Part shown: positions 24,261 through 34,349 of the stretch, piece by piece | How the letters are laid out: every line of letters begins with the position of its first letter | Numbering within the stretch: the stretch's first letter is position 1 | NCBI GenBank assembly: GCA_022824265.1 | Contig: JAJEAG010000033.1 | Coordinates: 78,145-142,144, forward strand | DNA length: 64,000 nucleotides | Direction of reading: 5' to 3' | DNA from: Candidatus Poribacteria bacterium | GTDB lineage: Bacteria; Poribacteria; WGA-4E; WGA-3G | Program-made: the position numbers and the translations under genes | The notes under the pieces: model-generated | What the model was told of the DNA's origin: nothing | The model's input: the letters and a program-made list of their open reading frames with translations, nothing else | Databases searched by the model: none

Positions 24261-25643
24261 ATGAATGACACTGTTTATCAAAAACTACATAAAGAATTAC
24301 GTTCGTTACTTGGTAATCGATTTAGCATTGACAGTGATGTTAGAGAAACACATGCAAAGGATGCTTCCTATCACCAAGGTTCTCTACCAGATGCGGTTGT
24401 GTTTCCAATATCCAATACCGAAGTATCTGAGATTGTCAAATGCTGTGCAAGATATAGTGTACCGATAATTCCTTACGGTACAGGTACAGGAGTTGAAGGG
24501 GCAGCAGTTGGAACGGAAGGCACACTCTGTGTCTCTTTGAAAGAGATGAACGACATCCTCCGTGTTAGTTCTGAAGATAGAGATGCTACTGTTCAATCAG
24601 GTGTTACTCGGAATCAATTGAACGAACATCTTACTGAAAATGGAACGCGACTTCACTTTCCCGTTGACCCTGGAGCCGATGCTTCATTAGGAGGTATGGC
24701 AGCAACACGTGCTTCCGGAACCAGTGCTGTCTACTACGGCACAATGTTAGATAATATCCTTGGGCTAACTGTTGTTACTTCAGATGGATCTATTATACAG
24801 ACCGGAGGTAGAGCGAGGAAATCCGCAGCGGGGTATGATCTCACAAGACTATTCATCGGTTCAGAAGGCACTTTGGGAATAATAACAGAAGTAACCCTAA
24901 AATTGAAACCTTTACCAGAAGCAGTCGCGGCTGTTGTCAGTGCATTTCCTACTGTAGAAGCAGCAGTAAACACTGTCATTAAACTAACGGGGTCGGTAAT
25001 CAATATTGCACGCATTGAACTCTTAGATGAACTACAAATGGACGCTGTTAATAACTATTCAAATTTAGACTATCAAGTGGCACCGACACTGTTCTTAGAA
25101 TTTCATGGATCATCAAATACCGTCACTGAATCATCAGGAGTAGCAGATACAATAGCATCTGAAAATGGTAGTATTGATTTTCGGTGGGCAACCGACGAAA
25201 AGGATAGAAAACGATTATGGCAAGCTCGGTATGACAGTTATTATGCAGCACTAAATCTCCGACCGGGTTCGGTCGGATACGTCACCGATGTATGTGTGCC
25301 GATTTCACAACTTGTGGAATGTATAACAAAAACTAAAACTATACTTGAAAACACAAATCTACTTGCAACAATGCTGGGACATGTAGGTGATGGGAACTTC
25401 CACGTAGTCATACCTTTAGAACCTGACAACAGTGATGAATTGAATCAAGCACGACAGATTAGTAATCAGATCGTGGACATTGCTTTAGAAATGGGTGGTA
25501 CAAGTACTGGAGAACATGGGATTGGAATAGGTAAACGTGAAGCGTTAGAGAAGGAACATGGTAAAGCAGTTGACATTATGCGTTCAATAAAAGTTGCTTT
25601 GGACCCAAATAACATAATGAATCCTGGTAAAATATTCATATAG
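24261..25643 (+). CDS. FAD-binding oxidase, GlcD/D-lactate dehydrogenase type
   Basis: The 460-residue flavoprotein belongs to the VAO/PCMH family. The FAD domain shows VPIIPYGTGTGVEGAAV, VSLKEMNDILRV, PVDPGADASLGGM and GYDLTRLFIGSEGTLGIITE. The C-terminal FAD-oxidase_C domain shows LGHVGDGNFHVVI and the closing EHGIGIGKREALEKEHG...MNPGKI. It would oxidise a 2-hydroxy acid (glycolate or D-lactate) and pass electrons to the chain. No GlcE or GlcF partner is adjacent, so the D-lactate dehydrogenase-like form is likelier. A D-2-hydroxyacid dehydrogenase gene follows by 36 bases. Confidence 0.9.
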   Translation: MNDTVYQKLHKELRSLLGNRFSIDSDVRETHAKDASYHQGSLPDAVVFPISNTEVSEIVKCCARYSVPIIPYGTGTGVEGAAVGTEGTLCVSLKEMNDILRVSSEDRDATVQSGVTRNQLNEHLTENGTRLHFPVDPGADASLGGMAATRASGTSAVYYGTMLDNILGLTVVTSDGSIIQTGGRARKSAAGYDLTRLFIGSEGTLGIITEVTLKLKPLPEAVAAVVSAFPTVEAAVNTVIKLTGSVINIARIELLDELQMDAVNNYSNLDYQVAPTLFLEFHGSSNTVTESSGVADTIASENGSIDFRWATDEKDRKRLWQARYDSYYAALNLRPGSVGYVTDVCVPISQLVECITKTKTILENTNLLATMLGHVGDGNFHVVIPLEPDNSDELNQARQISNQIVDIALEMGGTSTGEHGIGIGKREALEKEHGKAVDIMRSIKVALDPNNIMNPGKIFI

Positions 25644-25679
25644 TTATACAATCAATTTGTCATTATTTTCAATACATTC

Positions 25680-26687
25680 ATGTCGAACAATTACACAATT
25701 CTGATTACGGATTATGCGTGGTCATCTATTGAACCAGAAAGGCAGATACTTTCAGATGTTGGAGCGGATGTTATCGTAGCCGAATCAGGAGATGAGGATG
25801 AACTTATCTCACTTGTGTCTAATGTTGATGGTATTCTCACGTGTTGGAAACCTGTTCGTGAATGTGTAATTTCTACCGCAAGTAAGTGTCAAATCATCGC
25901 GCGTTATGGGATAGGACTTGATAACATTGATGTTGAAGCTGCGACAAAGAATGGGATCATTGTAACAAATGTACCTGCATATTGTGTTGATGAAGTTTCT
26001 GACCATGCAATGGCTCTTCTTCTGGCTTGTGCAAGGAATATTCCGATATTCAACTCCACAGTTAAATCCAATATATGGGACCAGAACATTGGACAACAGA
26101 TGAATAGATTACGTGATAAGACATTAGGTATCGTTGGATTTGGACATATTGGAAGGGCAATTATCCCAAAAGCGATGGCTTTTGGGTTGAAAGTGAAGGT
26201 ATATTCTCCGCGCACAACTCAAGAATTAATAGGAAAGCACGGAGCGGAAAAAGTTTCTTTTGAGGAATTACTGAAAGAGTCAGATTTTATCACGATCCAT
26301 GCTCCCTTAACTTCTGAGACACAGCACATGTTCAGTGATGATGAATTTAAAGCCATGAAAACCACAGCATATCTTATCAACACTGCGCGTGGCGGTATTA
26401 TTGATACTTCAGCACTAATTGCTGCATTACAAACCGGTGAAATTGCAGGTGCAGGAATTGATGTATTGGAAACTGAGCCACCGCAACAGGATGATCCGCT
26501 ACTACATCTTGAAAACGTAATCATCACTCCACATGCAGCTTTTATTTCTGAAGAATCTATTATGGAGTTACAGATGACCACTGCTAAGTGTGTGGCACAG
26601 GTATTGGCTGGACAGTTACCAGATTCTGTTGTAAACCCTACAGTTTTAGAACGTCCAAATCTTCGTGCAAAATCAGTATTACATTGA
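25680..26687 (+). CDS. D-2-hydroxyacid dehydrogenase (phosphoglycerate dehydrogenase-like)
   Basis: The 335-residue NAD-dependent enzyme has the Rossmann motif GFGHIGRAIIPKAMAFG and the catalytic triad: arginine in INTARGGII, glutamate in DVLETEPP, and histidine in ITPHAAF. It lacks the ACT domain of full-length SerA, so it is a short PGDH, hydroxypyruvate reductase or C-terminal-binding-protein-like enzyme. It follows the GlcD-type oxidase by 36 bases, and the two could act on the same 2-hydroxy/2-oxo acid pair, for example glycerate or lactate. That link is inference from position. Confidence 0.9.
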   Translation: MSNNYTILITDYAWSSIEPERQILSDVGADVIVAESGDEDELISLVSNVDGILTCWKPVRECVISTASKCQIIARYGIGLDNIDVEAATKNGIIVTNVPAYCVDEVSDHAMALLLACARNIPIFNSTVKSNIWDQNIGQQMNRLRDKTLGIVGFGHIGRAIIPKAMAFGLKVKVYSPRTTQELIGKHGAEKVSFEELLKESDFITIHAPLTSETQHMFSDDEFKAMKTTAYLINTARGGIIDTSALIAALQTGEIAGAGIDVLETEPPQQDDPLLHLENVIITPHAAFISEESIMELQMTTAKCVAQVLAGQLPDSVVNPTVLERPNLRAKSVLH

Positions 26688-26731
26688 ACTATATATTCAC
26701 AATCAAATACGTTACAAATTGGAGAACTTAA

Positions 26732-27925
26732 ATGCAACAACTTCCTGACGCTACAGGGCATTTTGGGCAATTCGGTGGAAGATATGTACCCGAAACCCTT
26801 ATGCCAGCACTTATGGAATTGGAGGAAGCATACACAACACTCAAAGACAATTCAGATTTTCAAAAGGAATTTCGGTATTATCTCAGTGAATATGTTGGTC
26901 GTCCTAATCCACTGTATTACGCTGAACGATTAACAGAATCTCTTGGTGGTGCTAAGATATACCTCAAACGAGAAGACCTAAATCACACTGGGGCACACAA
27001 GATTAACAGTGCTATTGGACAGATATTACTTGCACGTTGGATGGGTAAAAAACGAATCATTGCAGAAACAGGGGCAGGACAACATGGTGTTGCTACTGCT
27101 ACCGTAGCAGCAAAGTTCGACATGGAATGTGAAGTATATATGGGTGAAGAGGATATTGAAAGACAAGCTCTTAACGTATTTCGCATGCAGTTAATGGGAA
27201 CTAAGGTTGTTCCGGTAGATTCCGGTTCTCGCACTCTTAAAGATGCAATCAATGCGTGTTTCAGAGATTGGGTTACAAATGTTCGCTCAACATACTTACT
27301 TCTCGGTTCTGTTGTCGGTGCACACCCATATCCAATGATTGTCAGAGACTTTCAAGCAGTCATTGGTGAGGAGGCAAGATCACAGATTTTAGAACAGGAA
27401 GGTAACTTGCCAGACTGTATAGTTGCGTGTGTTGGCGGCGGAAGTAATTCTCTTGGTATGTTCTACCCGTTTTTTCATGATGAATCAGTCCGTCTAATCG
27501 GTGTTGAAGCAGCAGGTGATAGTATACGAAGTGGACGGCACGCTGCTCCACTTACAGCAGGAAGTGTGGGTGTTTTCCATGGTGCAAAGTGTTATTTATT
27601 ACAGGAAGAGGATGGTCAAATTACTCCTGCACACTCAATTTCCGCAGGATTAGATTATCCTGGTGTAGGTCCTGAACATAGTTATTATAGGGAAACTGGT
27701 CGTGCAGAATATGTACCAATTACAGATAAGGAAGCAGTTGAAGGATTTCAGTTGCTATCACAGACTGAAGGAATCATTCCAGCATTAGAATCAGCACATG
27801 CAATTGCTTACCTTCGTGAACTTGCACCTAAACTTGATAAAGGTAAAACAATTGTTGTATGTCTATCCGGACGTGGAGATAAAGATGTTTACACTATAGC
27901 CAAGGAGTTGGATATTACAATATAG
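26732..27925 (+). CDS. trpB: Tryptophan synthase beta chain
   Basis: This 397-residue protein is a close match to TrpB1, which joins indole and serine to make tryptophan. It starts with [14 protein letters not shown] and has the PLP lysine K90 in [13 protein letters not shown], the glutamate in [14 protein letters not shown], and the PLP phosphate loop [12 protein letters not shown]. The end [14 protein letters not shown] is also typical. GGAG precedes the ATG. No trpA is adjacent, which is uncommon since trpA usually follows trpB; it may be elsewhere in the genome. Confidence 0.96.
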   Translation: MQQLPDATGHFGQFGGRYVPETLMPALMELEEAYTTLKDNSDFQKEFRYYLSEYVGRPNPLYYAERLTESLGGAKIYLKREDLNHTGAHKINSAIGQILLARWMGKKRIIAETGAGQHGVATATVAAKFDMECEVYMGEEDIERQALNVFRMQLMGTKVVPVDSGSRTLKDAINACFRDWVTNVRSTYLLLGSVVGAHPYPMIVRDFQAVIGEEARSQILEQEGNLPDCIVACVGGGSNSLGMFYPFFHDESVRLIGVEAAGDSIRSGRHAAPLTAGSVGVFHGAKCYLLQEEDGQITPAHSISAGLDYPGVGPEHSYYRETGRAEYVPITDKEAVEGFQLLSQTEGIIPALESAHAIAYLRELAPKLDKGKTIVVCLSGRGDKDVYTIAKELDITI

Positions 27926-28079
27926 TTTTAGTCTAACCAGTTTTTACATCTATAGATGTTGTTAATGTTCTTATTAGTTTGAAACATTTATTACTTTTCT
28001 GTATCATATATCAAACTGAATGATATACTGATAAATCTATATTATTATAGGCGTAATTCAACTGCTGACGAGGTGAACA

Positions 28080-28694
28080 ATGGCACGCGATACCTCAAAC
28101 ACAGCCTCTGATCGATCTATTCAGAACAAGATTCGTAGCCTGATCCAATTACTCTCACATAGAAACGGTCCTCTGAGAAATTGGCGTTATTTTCCTTCAA
28201 AGTTGTTACGTAGAAAGTTGCGATCAGATTCTGCTGAAATGCGTGCTTATGCAGCTGAAGGATTAGGTAATGTTGGCGATGCGCATGCAGTGGTACCACT
28301 TATTGAAGCATTATCAGATAATAATATTACAGTCCGAAGGTTTGCTATCTCTGCACTTGGACGATTGCGAGACTCACGTGCTATAGATGGGCTCATTCCT
28401 TTTTTAGATGACGATGAACCTGATATGCGGTGTGCAGCTGTCGTTGCCTTAGGGGAATTGGGTTTGACTGAAGGTAGAATTGCCAATCCGCCAATGCAGG
28501 TTATTGAGGCATTGGTGAGTAGTGTTACCGATTCTGACAGATCAGTTTGTTCAGCTGCTGTTGTAGCTTTGGGTAGGATAGGAAACCCGCAAGCAATATC
28601 TGCACTCAATGCATTAGAACAAACAACCGAAAGTGAATGGATTCGTAGATATATCAGTGAAGCACTGCATCAGATAAATGAACAAAACGAATAG
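28080..28694 (+). CDS. HEAT-repeat protein
   Basis: The 204-residue protein contains PBS-lyase-type HEAT repeats at about 47-170. Repeated patterns include MRAYAAEGLGNVGDAHAVVPLIEAL, VRRFAISALGRLRDSRAIDGLIPFL, MRCAAVVALGELG and VCSAAVVALGRIGNPQAISAL. Each has the alanine-glycine-proline pattern of short helical pairs that form protein-binding solenoids. The first 45 residues are basic and not repeat-like. GAGGTG lies before the ATG. A scaffold or lyase-type partner role is possible; no neighbour suggests which. Confidence 0.88.
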   Translation: MARDTSNTASDRSIQNKIRSLIQLLSHRNGPLRNWRYFPSKLLRRKLRSDSAEMRAYAAEGLGNVGDAHAVVPLIEALSDNNITVRRFAISALGRLRDSRAIDGLIPFLDDDEPDMRCAAVVALGELGLTEGRIANPPMQVIEALVSSVTDSDRSVCSAAVVALGRIGNPQAISALNALEQTTESEWIRRYISEALHQINEQNE

Positions 28695-28771
28695 AGCTGG
28701 ATGTTAGATTTGAAACCTTGCTTAATAATTCAATTATGTAATAGACGAACTTTCATCTTCACTGCTGAGAA

Positions 28772-29824
28772 CTAAATATCAGTTTTGTTTTGTTCAATCA
28801 GACTTCCTGTCTTATCATCTCTCCCCTTAAACACAGCATATAGATACCAGAATGCAGGTATTACAATAACCGCGCCGATGACCACTATAATTAGTACAGG
28901 TTGAAGTACAGACTTTGATGCAGCAGTATTTGAAAAGGTTAGGTTTGGAGAAACAATATGTGGAAACTGAGCTAAGCCCCAACCGAATATAATCAATATA
29001 ACTTGAATTGGAACAAGTACACGTGCAAGTGGATAATGTCGCTTCCAGATTGCCCAAATTGCCCAAATTGCTACCGCACCTGTCAAGAGATGAAATGGCA
29101 CTGACCAGATGCTGTTTCCCAAACCCTTTCGTATTGACGGCGCGCCTTCTGCTGATAGTAGAAAACTGATACCAGCCATTACACCTACGCTGACAGCAGC
29201 AACGAGTGCTCGTATGCGAAAATCTCCCTGTAATTCAGGATTGTCTGTTTCAAGTGTAAGGTAAACTGCCGCAAGCAGAGCACAAAGTGTCAAGGTGAAT
29301 ACACCTATCGCAAAAGGAAATAAGGCAAACCAAGACGAGATAAAATCTGTTTCAACAATACCAGTTTCCACATTAACATGAATAGTTCCAGATGCAACAG
29401 CACCAAGCGTAACTCCGAGCATGATTGGCGTGATAATGCTTGCAATTGCGAACAGACGACTCCATCTCAGATGGGTTGTTTCGGATTGGTCGTCATAAGT
29501 GCGAAATACAAAAGCAGTTCCCCGAAGCACAATTCCTATTAACATCAAGGTTAGAGGAATATGTAATGCTGTACCTATAGTTGCAAATGCAACCGGAAAC
29601 GCTACAAATAAAAGAACTACGATGACAATCAACCAAACGTGGTTTGCTTCCCAAATCGGGGCAAGCGCATGTTTGATAAGTTCGCGTTGATCCTTTGCAC
29701 GTCTGCCTGTAGCAAAAAGATCCCATACGCCACCCCCAAAATCTGCACCACCTGTTAGCATATAGACTATCAATGACATTAACATCACACCAGCAATATA
29801 TACTTCAAGTTGGAACATTGTCAT
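28772..29824 (-). CDS. cydB: Cytochrome bd ubiquinol oxidase subunit II
   Basis: The roughly 350-residue integral membrane protein begins with the CydB pattern YMLTGGADFGGGVWDLFATG, followed by HALAPIWEANHVWLI. It has about nine membrane segments. It is the partner of CydA in the quinol-oxidising terminal oxidase that reduces oxygen without pumping protons. A GTG at 29827 also starts the frame; the ATG at 29824 was chosen, though neither has a clear ribosome site. It follows cydA by 35 bases on the minus strand. No CydX or CydCD genes are visible beside it. Confidence 0.93.
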   Translation of the reverse strand: MTMFQLEVYIAGVMLMSLIVYMLTGGADFGGGVWDLFATGRRAKDQRELIKHALAPIWEANHVWLIVIVVLLFVAFPVAFATIGTALHIPLTLMLIGIVLRGTAFVFRTYDDQSETTHLRWSRLFAIASIITPIMLGVTLGAVASGTIHVNVETGIVETDFISSWFALFPFAIGVFTLTLCALLAAVYLTLETDNPELQGDFRIRALVAAVSVGVMAGISFLLSAEGAPSIRKGLGNSIWSVPFHLLTGAVAIWAIWAIWKRHYPLARVLVPIQVILIIFGWGLAQFPHIVSPNLTFSNTAASKSVLQPVLIIVVIGAVIVIPAFWYLYAVFKGRDDKTGSLIEQNKTDI

Positions 29825-29858
29825 CACCAGAAAAAAGAATATAACATCTCATTATCAA

Positions 29859-31151
29859 CTAATCATATATGAAAATCTGCCGACGTAGGAGTATCACTAC
29901 GATAATTGAGAGAAAAATGTAAAGCACCGTAAACCCTATGAAAGGGACTATAAGATGTGGCATTGGAGTTACGGCATCTGCTGTTCGCATAATGTTATAG
30001 ATTACCCAAGGTTGTCGTCCGACTTCTGTCACTGTCCATCCAGCTTCTATGGCAATAAAACCGAGTGGTGTACATATTGTAACAAACCTAAGGTACCAGT
30101 TTTTGATGGGCAATCCTTTATGCCTCCACGCTAACCATCCACCGAGAATTCCTGCGATAATCATTACGATTCCACAACCAACCATAATCTGAAATGCGTA
30201 ATGTACAATAGCAACAGGAGGACGATTTTCGGGAGGAAATTCTTTGAGACCTTTTATTTCTGCGTTGAAGTCAAAGTGTGCAAGGAAACTGAGTGCTTTA
30301 GGTATTTCTATGGCGTATCGGGTGACTTCAGCCTCTTCATCTGGAATGCCGCCGATACGTAGAGGTGCACCACGTTCTGTTTCCCATTGTGCCTCCATTG
30401 CAGCAAGTTTGACGGGTTGGTATTTTGCGAGACGTTTCGCACTGATGTCACCTGAGATTGGTTGAAGGAGTGAAAAAATACCACCAACGCATAAAGCAAT
30501 AGCAAAAGCTTTTCTATGGAATTCGTTTTGTGGGTCACGCCTCAGAAAATATGCGTGTATCCCTGCAACAGCAAAACCGACAGCAAGGAATGCAGCGATA
30601 GTCATGTGGAGGGCTTGACTAAAAGAGGAGGGGTTAAGCATCGCTGCAATAGGATCAATATTTACTGCCTTTCCATCTTCAATCGTAAATCCAGTAGGCG
30701 TATTCATCCAAGCGTTAGCAGTGACTACGAATATACCGGACATCATGCCACCAAGCAGCACCATCACTCCAGCAAGCCAGTGTACAGTTTTTGGAACACG
30801 GTTCCATCCATATAGATATATCCCTAAAAATATTGCCTCTATGAAGAATGCCAATCCTTCTAAAGAAAACGGCATACCGATTATTGGTCCTGCGTAAGCC
30901 ATGAAAGTGGGCCACAATAAACCAAGTTCAAACGACAAAACAGTACCAGAAACTGCACCTACGGCAAACATGATTGCCGTTCCCTTTGACCACCGTTTTG
31001 CAAGTGTGAGATATGTTTCATCCTTAGTCTTTAACCACAAACCTTCTGCAATAACCATCAGAAGTGGCATCGCAATGCCTATGGATGCAAAAATAATATG
31101 AAAAGCAAGGGACATCGCCATTTGTGCGCGTGCTGCCAAAAGGTCTTCCAT
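29859..31151 (-). CDS. cydA: Cytochrome bd ubiquinol oxidase subunit I
   Basis: The 430-residue heme-bearing subunit has the opening RAQMAMSLAFHIIFASIGIAMP, with the heme b595 ligand H18, SFELGLLWPTFMAYAG (GWxxTExGRQPW follows later as GWTVTEVGRQPWVIYN), and the b558 histidine in SQALHMTIAAF. It is short for CydA and its quinol loop between helices 6 and 7 is small, so it is of the short Q-loop, cyanide-insensitive-like type. It would form a complex with the adjacent CydB. A strong terminator belonging to the upstream PhyH gene lies just before it. Confidence 0.94.
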   Translation of the reverse strand: MEDLLAARAQMAMSLAFHIIFASIGIAMPLLMVIAEGLWLKTKDETYLTLAKRWSKGTAIMFAVGAVSGTVLSFELGLLWPTFMAYAGPIIGMPFSLEGLAFFIEAIFLGIYLYGWNRVPKTVHWLAGVMVLLGGMMSGIFVVTANAWMNTPTGFTIEDGKAVNIDPIAAMLNPSSFSQALHMTIAAFLAVGFAVAGIHAYFLRRDPQNEFHRKAFAIALCVGGIFSLLQPISGDISAKRLAKYQPVKLAAMEAQWETERGAPLRIGGIPDEEAEVTRYAIEIPKALSFLAHFDFNAEIKGLKEFPPENRPPVAIVHYAFQIMVGCGIVMIIAGILGGWLAWRHKGLPIKNWYLRFVTICTPLGFIAIEAGWTVTEVGRQPWVIYNIMRTADAVTPMPHLIVPFIGFTVLYIFLSIIVVILLRRQIFIYD

Positions 31152-31189
31152 AATGTTATCTCACATTACATATCTTACATAAAAAAACA

Positions 31190-31208
31190 GGCGGGTACAC
31201 TACCCGCC
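31190..31208 (-). terminator. Terminator of the PhyH gene at 31.2 kb
   Basis: Reading leftward, GGCGGGTA and TACCCGCC form an eight-base GC-rich stem around a three-base loop, followed at once by a T run (T-tract, 31181-31187). It lies 17 bases past the PhyH stop at 31226 and 39 bases before the cydA start. It is a textbook intrinsic terminator for minus-strand transcription. Confidence 0.85.
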
Positions 31209-31225
31209 CAAAAATAACATCTTGA

Positions 31226-32053
31226 CTAAGCAACCCAAGGTTCCAACCCGAGAAGTTTTTTACCTAAGGGTGTCAATTCTGCAGTTTTACCTTGGTTATG
31301 TTCCTTCTCTTTCTGGTTTTTCCCAAGTCCGGTAAGACGTTCACGCCATCCTGTAACTCTATTTTCGTTAGTATCCTTACCATCGTTTGGAGCAGGTGAC
31401 ATTGTGATATATTGTGCCATCCGTGGACGTTCAGCAGAATTTGGACTGCTACCATGGGGTAATGCACTATGCCAAATCACCAGGTCCCCTGCCTTACCAG
31501 CGATAGGGACAGCATCTTTCTGATAATCACGGACTACATGTCGAGGATTTGCATCTGATGGTAGATCGTTTAACCATGCTTCTAATTTCTTGTGGAATCC
31601 AGGAATACAGGTAAATGCTCCTTGATTAGCAGGAGTATCTGCAAGATATAGAACACCCTGTACCTTTAACCGAACAGGCATATTGTCTAACGACATATCC
31701 CAATGTAAGTAGGGACCAGGAAACTTCCAATCATCGCGTTCAGGAGGATTCATACTTGCACGATCAAAACTGACCCAAAGTTTCTCATTATCCCAGATCT
31801 CTGTGAAAGCTTGATGTACACGCGGGTATTGTCGGTTATCCCATAATGCTTGATGTTGATATATCTCTACCATGATACCACGTCGGGGTGGATCTGTTGG
31901 GTACCAACTTTCAGGATCATTTCCATCCATTTCAAGAAAGTCCCATACTGCTTGTTCTGCAGCTTGACAGTTCTCAGGTGGTACCGCTTCACGGACAACC
32001 ACATAACCATGTTCATCCCAAAATTCTAAATCTTCTTTACTAAATACAGACAT
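31226..32053 (-). CDS. Phytanoyl-CoA dioxygenase (PhyH) family protein
   Basis: The 275-residue predicted Fe(II)/2-oxoglutarate oxygenase starts at MSVFSKEDLEFWDEHGYVVVREAV; GGAG seven or so bases upstream supports 32053 over the longer in-frame start at 32119. The triad is H117-x-D119 (LHWDMS) with a distal histidine in IWHSALPHG (H195 or H200), and R211 in ERPRMAQ. The strand NQGAFTCIPGFHKKLEAWL follows the family pattern. The substrate is unknown. It is followed by a strong terminator, so it is a single-gene unit with the nucleotidyltransferase gene upstream on the same strand. Confidence 0.9.
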   Translation of the reverse strand: MSVFSKEDLEFWDEHGYVVVREAVPPENCQAAEQAVWDFLEMDGNDPESWYPTDPPRRGIMVEIYQHQALWDNRQYPRVHQAFTEIWDNEKLWVSFDRASMNPPERDDWKFPGPYLHWDMSLDNMPVRLKVQGVLYLADTPANQGAFTCIPGFHKKLEAWLNDLPSDANPRHVVRDYQKDAVPIAGKAGDLVIWHSALPHGSSPNSAERPRMAQYITMSPAPNDGKDTNENRVTGWRERLTGLGKNQKEKEHNQGKTAELTPLGKKLLGLEPWVA

Positions 32054-32164
32054 AAGTTTCTCCAATATTGGTGAACTATAGTTTATTTTAGCAATACTTA
32101 TTGCACATATACATTTCATGTAATCAGGGAATGTATACGCATTATCAATTATACTACAAAGTGA

Positions 32165-32848
32165 TTAGGATGTAAAATGTTGTCGTGCATATTCAAGTCG
32201 TTCAGGTACACCGATGTCAATCCAATTAGTATCAACTCTATGTACATAAAGTTGGGATAGGTTAGGAAAAACATCCCGTTCAATAGAGAAAACATCAGTT
32301 TTTGGAAAAGCATTAGCTATAGAACGATTGAATAAAAAAACTGCACCGTTTGCACATCCTGCACGTGCGACTTGCTGCTTTTCACGAAACTCAATGATGC
32401 GCTGATCTTCATCAGCAACTATTTCACCATAAGATGTTAGATCATTCACATTGATTCCAAGTAATAATCCATCCATTTCAGGACGTAGATGTAACAGCAT
32501 ATCTGCTAAAGAGATATTTTTCAACAAAATATCTCCATGCAAAACAAAGACAGGAAAATCTTTAACCAACCGAAACGCATTCTGAATAGCACCACCCGTT
32601 CCAAGAGGTTTTTCCTCTTTCGCATATTGGATTTTGACACCTGCATATTTGTCACCTACATGTTGAATTAGCACATCATGTAAGTGTCCCGATGCAAGTA
32701 TCACCTCGTTTACGCCAGCCGCAGATAAAAGGGCAATTTGCCACTCTAAAACGGTTCTACTTCCAATTTTCAACAATACTTTCGGAAGTTGTTCTGTAGT
32801 CTTACCCAGTCTTGTGGAAAGTCCACCACAGAGAATAATCGCTTGCAT
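32165..32848 (-). CDS. NTP transferase (sugar-1-phosphate nucleotidyltransferase)
   Basis: The 227-residue protein has the GT-A nucleotidyltransferase opening ILCGGLSTRLGKTTEQLPKVLLKI, where G-x-G-T-R and PK bind the NTP. EEKPLGTGGAIQNA and HGDILL(K) with the metal aspartate follow. It resembles the D-glycero-D-manno-heptose-1-phosphate guanylyltransferase/HddC group and short MurU-like enzymes. It would join a sugar phosphate to a nucleotide for surface polysaccharide. It is the last gene of the ffh-rpsP cluster, 33 bases after yraN, and may be co-transcribed with it. Confidence 0.88.
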   Translation of the reverse strand: MQAIILCGGLSTRLGKTTEQLPKVLLKIGSRTVLEWQIALLSAAGVNEVILASGHLHDVLIQHVGDKYAGVKIQYAKEEKPLGTGGAIQNAFRLVKDFPVFVLHGDILLKNISLADMLLHLRPEMDGLLLGINVNDLTSYGEIVADEDQRIIEFREKQQVARAGCANGAVFLFNRSIANAFPKTDVFSIERDVFPNLSQLYVHRVDTNWIDIGVPERLEYARQHFTS

Positions 32849-32881
32849 AAACTTAATTCCTTGGTGATATAAACAGTATAA

Positions 32882-33271
32882 TTATACCATGTCTGGATCA
32901 GGTAAAAAATCAAATGCATTTTCAATCTGTTCAAGACTGAGCACATCAAATTGGGGTGACAGATGAATTGCTATTACATCAAAACGACAGGGGAAATCAA
33001 TTATATTTCGTGTCTGTAGATATGCTAATGCGATTTTAGATATTTGCCGTTGTTTCTGTTTGGTGACAGCATGTTGCGGAAATCCGTACTTTAAACTCCT
33101 TCGAGTTTTTACTTCTACGAATACGATACAATTTTCGTGTTGGGCAATCAGGTCAATTTCACCGCGTTGAAAACGGTAATTGTGGGCAAGAATCTTATAA
33201 CCGTGTGCTTTAAGATGATCCGCAGCGAAGGTTTCTCCTATTTTGGCAATGTTTTGCTTGACACCACCCAT
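32882..33271 (-). CDS. yraN: YraN/UPF0102-family putative nuclease
   Basis: The 129-residue protein is a PD-(D/E)xK-fold member of UPF0102. It has GETFAADHLKAHGYKILAHNYRFQRGEIDLIA with E and D of the core, and IVFVEVKTRRSLKYG with the E-x-K catalytic strand. Its biological role is not established. It comes right after rnhB, a common arrangement in bacteria, and lies on the minus strand of the rpsP-rplS-rnhB cluster. Confidence 0.9.
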   Translation of the reverse strand: MGGVKQNIAKIGETFAADHLKAHGYKILAHNYRFQRGEIDLIAQHENCIVFVEVKTRRSLKYGFPQHAVTKQKQRQISKIALAYLQTRNIIDFPCRFDVIAIHLSPQFDVLSLEQIENAFDFLPDPDMV

Positions 33272-33320
33272 TTTAGTACCCTCGGATCCTTGGAGTTATG
33301 ACAATTATGTTTGAGCTAAA

Positions 33321-33938
33321 CTAATTAGCGAGTAATTTGAAGGTTTTGCGATGAATAGGGGATACACCGAACTTTGCAATAGCCTGACGGTGTTGTACCG
33401 TTGGATATCCTTTGTGTCGTTGAAACCCATAACTCGGATATGTTTGATTGTATTCAATCATCAGTCTATCGCGAGTTGTTTTAGCAATAACTGATGCGGC
33501 TGCGATGGATATACTAAGATTATCACCTTTCGGAATTGCTTCTGCAGAAATGTCAGTTTCAGGTAGTTTGGTACCATCAACAAGGAGAAAGTCCGGTATT
33601 GGTGTGAGTTGTTTTATTGCTGCCTTCATTGCATGCAATGTTGCTTGAAGGATGTTTATATGCTCAATTATTTTATTATCTGCATAACCGATGCCGACTG
33701 AAACAGCAATGTTATTAATTTCATCAAACAAACTCGAACGTTGCTTTGAAGTTAATTGCTTTGAATCCTTCAAATTATCTATTTGACAACCATAAGGTAA
33801 AATAACTGCAGCTGCTACGACTGGACCTGCCAGAGCACCTCTACCTGCTTCATCTATACCAGCAATCCGCGTGTAACCCTTCTCACTACATGCCCGTTCA
33901 AAAGAGTCCATTCTGTTAGACTCTGCGTTCTTTGACAC
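33321..33938 (-). CDS. rnhB: Ribonuclease HII
   Basis: The 205-residue enzyme removes RNA from RNA/DNA hybrids. [21 protein letters not shown] holds the DEAGRG metal motif, DSKQLT follows, VDGT is the third acidic strand and [15 protein letters not shown] precedes the Y-P-x-Y-G-F-x-x-H-K-G-Y end. The start used is a GTG at 33936-33938 with GAAGAG six bases upstream, overlapping rplS by 23 bases; an ATG at 33911 would remove the overlap but has no ribosome site. It lies between rplS and yraN as in many genomes. Confidence 0.94.
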   Translation of the reverse strand: MSKNAESNRMDSFERACSEKGYTRIAGIDEAGRGALAGPVVAAAVILPYGCQIDNLKDSKQLTSKQRSSLFDEINNIAVSVGIGYADNKIIEHINILQATLHAMKAAIKQLTPIPDFLLVDGTKLPETDISAEAIPKGDNLSISIAAASVIAKTTRDRLMIEYNQTYPSYGFQRHKGYPTVQHRQAIAKFGVSPIHRKTFKLLAN

Positions 33939-34260
33939 GAGCAGCTCTTCCAGTGCGGTCTCTCAAGTAGTATAATTTTGCACGGCGAACAGCACCGTAG
34001 CGCACTACACTGATACTTTCAATATTGGGTGAATGTAGTGGAAATGTCCTTTCACTTCCTGTACCGAATGCGACGCGACGCACAGTAAAAGTAGCACGTG
34101 TTCCACCATGAGCGCGACGAATCACTGTGCCTTCATAAGCCTGTATTCGTTCTTTCTGTCCCTCACGGATACGCGTATTGACTCTAACAATGTCCCCTGG
34201 ACCAAATTCTGGAAAGTCACTTTTCATATATTGACTTTCAACTGATTCAATTAAATTCAT
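33916..34260 (-). CDS. rplS: 50S ribosomal protein L19
   Basis: The 114-residue protein is L19, at the 30S-50S interface. It has [62 protein letters not shown] and a typical end [27 protein letters not shown] in this version. The length is normal. AGGAGG at about 34271 lies before the ATG. It follows trmD by 89 bases in the rpsP-trmD-rplS order, and rnhB starts within its end. Confidence 0.96.
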   Translation of the reverse strand: MNLIESVESQYMKSDFPEFGPGDIVRVNTRIREGQKERIQAYEGTVIRRAHGGTRATFTVRRVAFGTGSERTFPLHSPNIESISVVRYGAVRRAKLYYLRDRTGRAARVKERRV

Positions 34261-34349
34261 TCTTCAGTTCCTCCTTTTATTAGATTAAAACTTTTGTATA
34301 TATTTACTTGTGCAGCACTATTGTTTGGGCATGTTACTTTGATTTAGAT

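Noticed and set aside
26732..27925. trpA next to trpB
   Set aside because: The downstream gene is a HEAT-repeat protein; no trpA-like frame exists on either side in this window.
31190..31208. Terminator as a hairpin belonging to the cydAB operon promoter region
   Set aside because: Its T run is only on the minus strand past the PhyH stop, so it is best read as the PhyH terminator.
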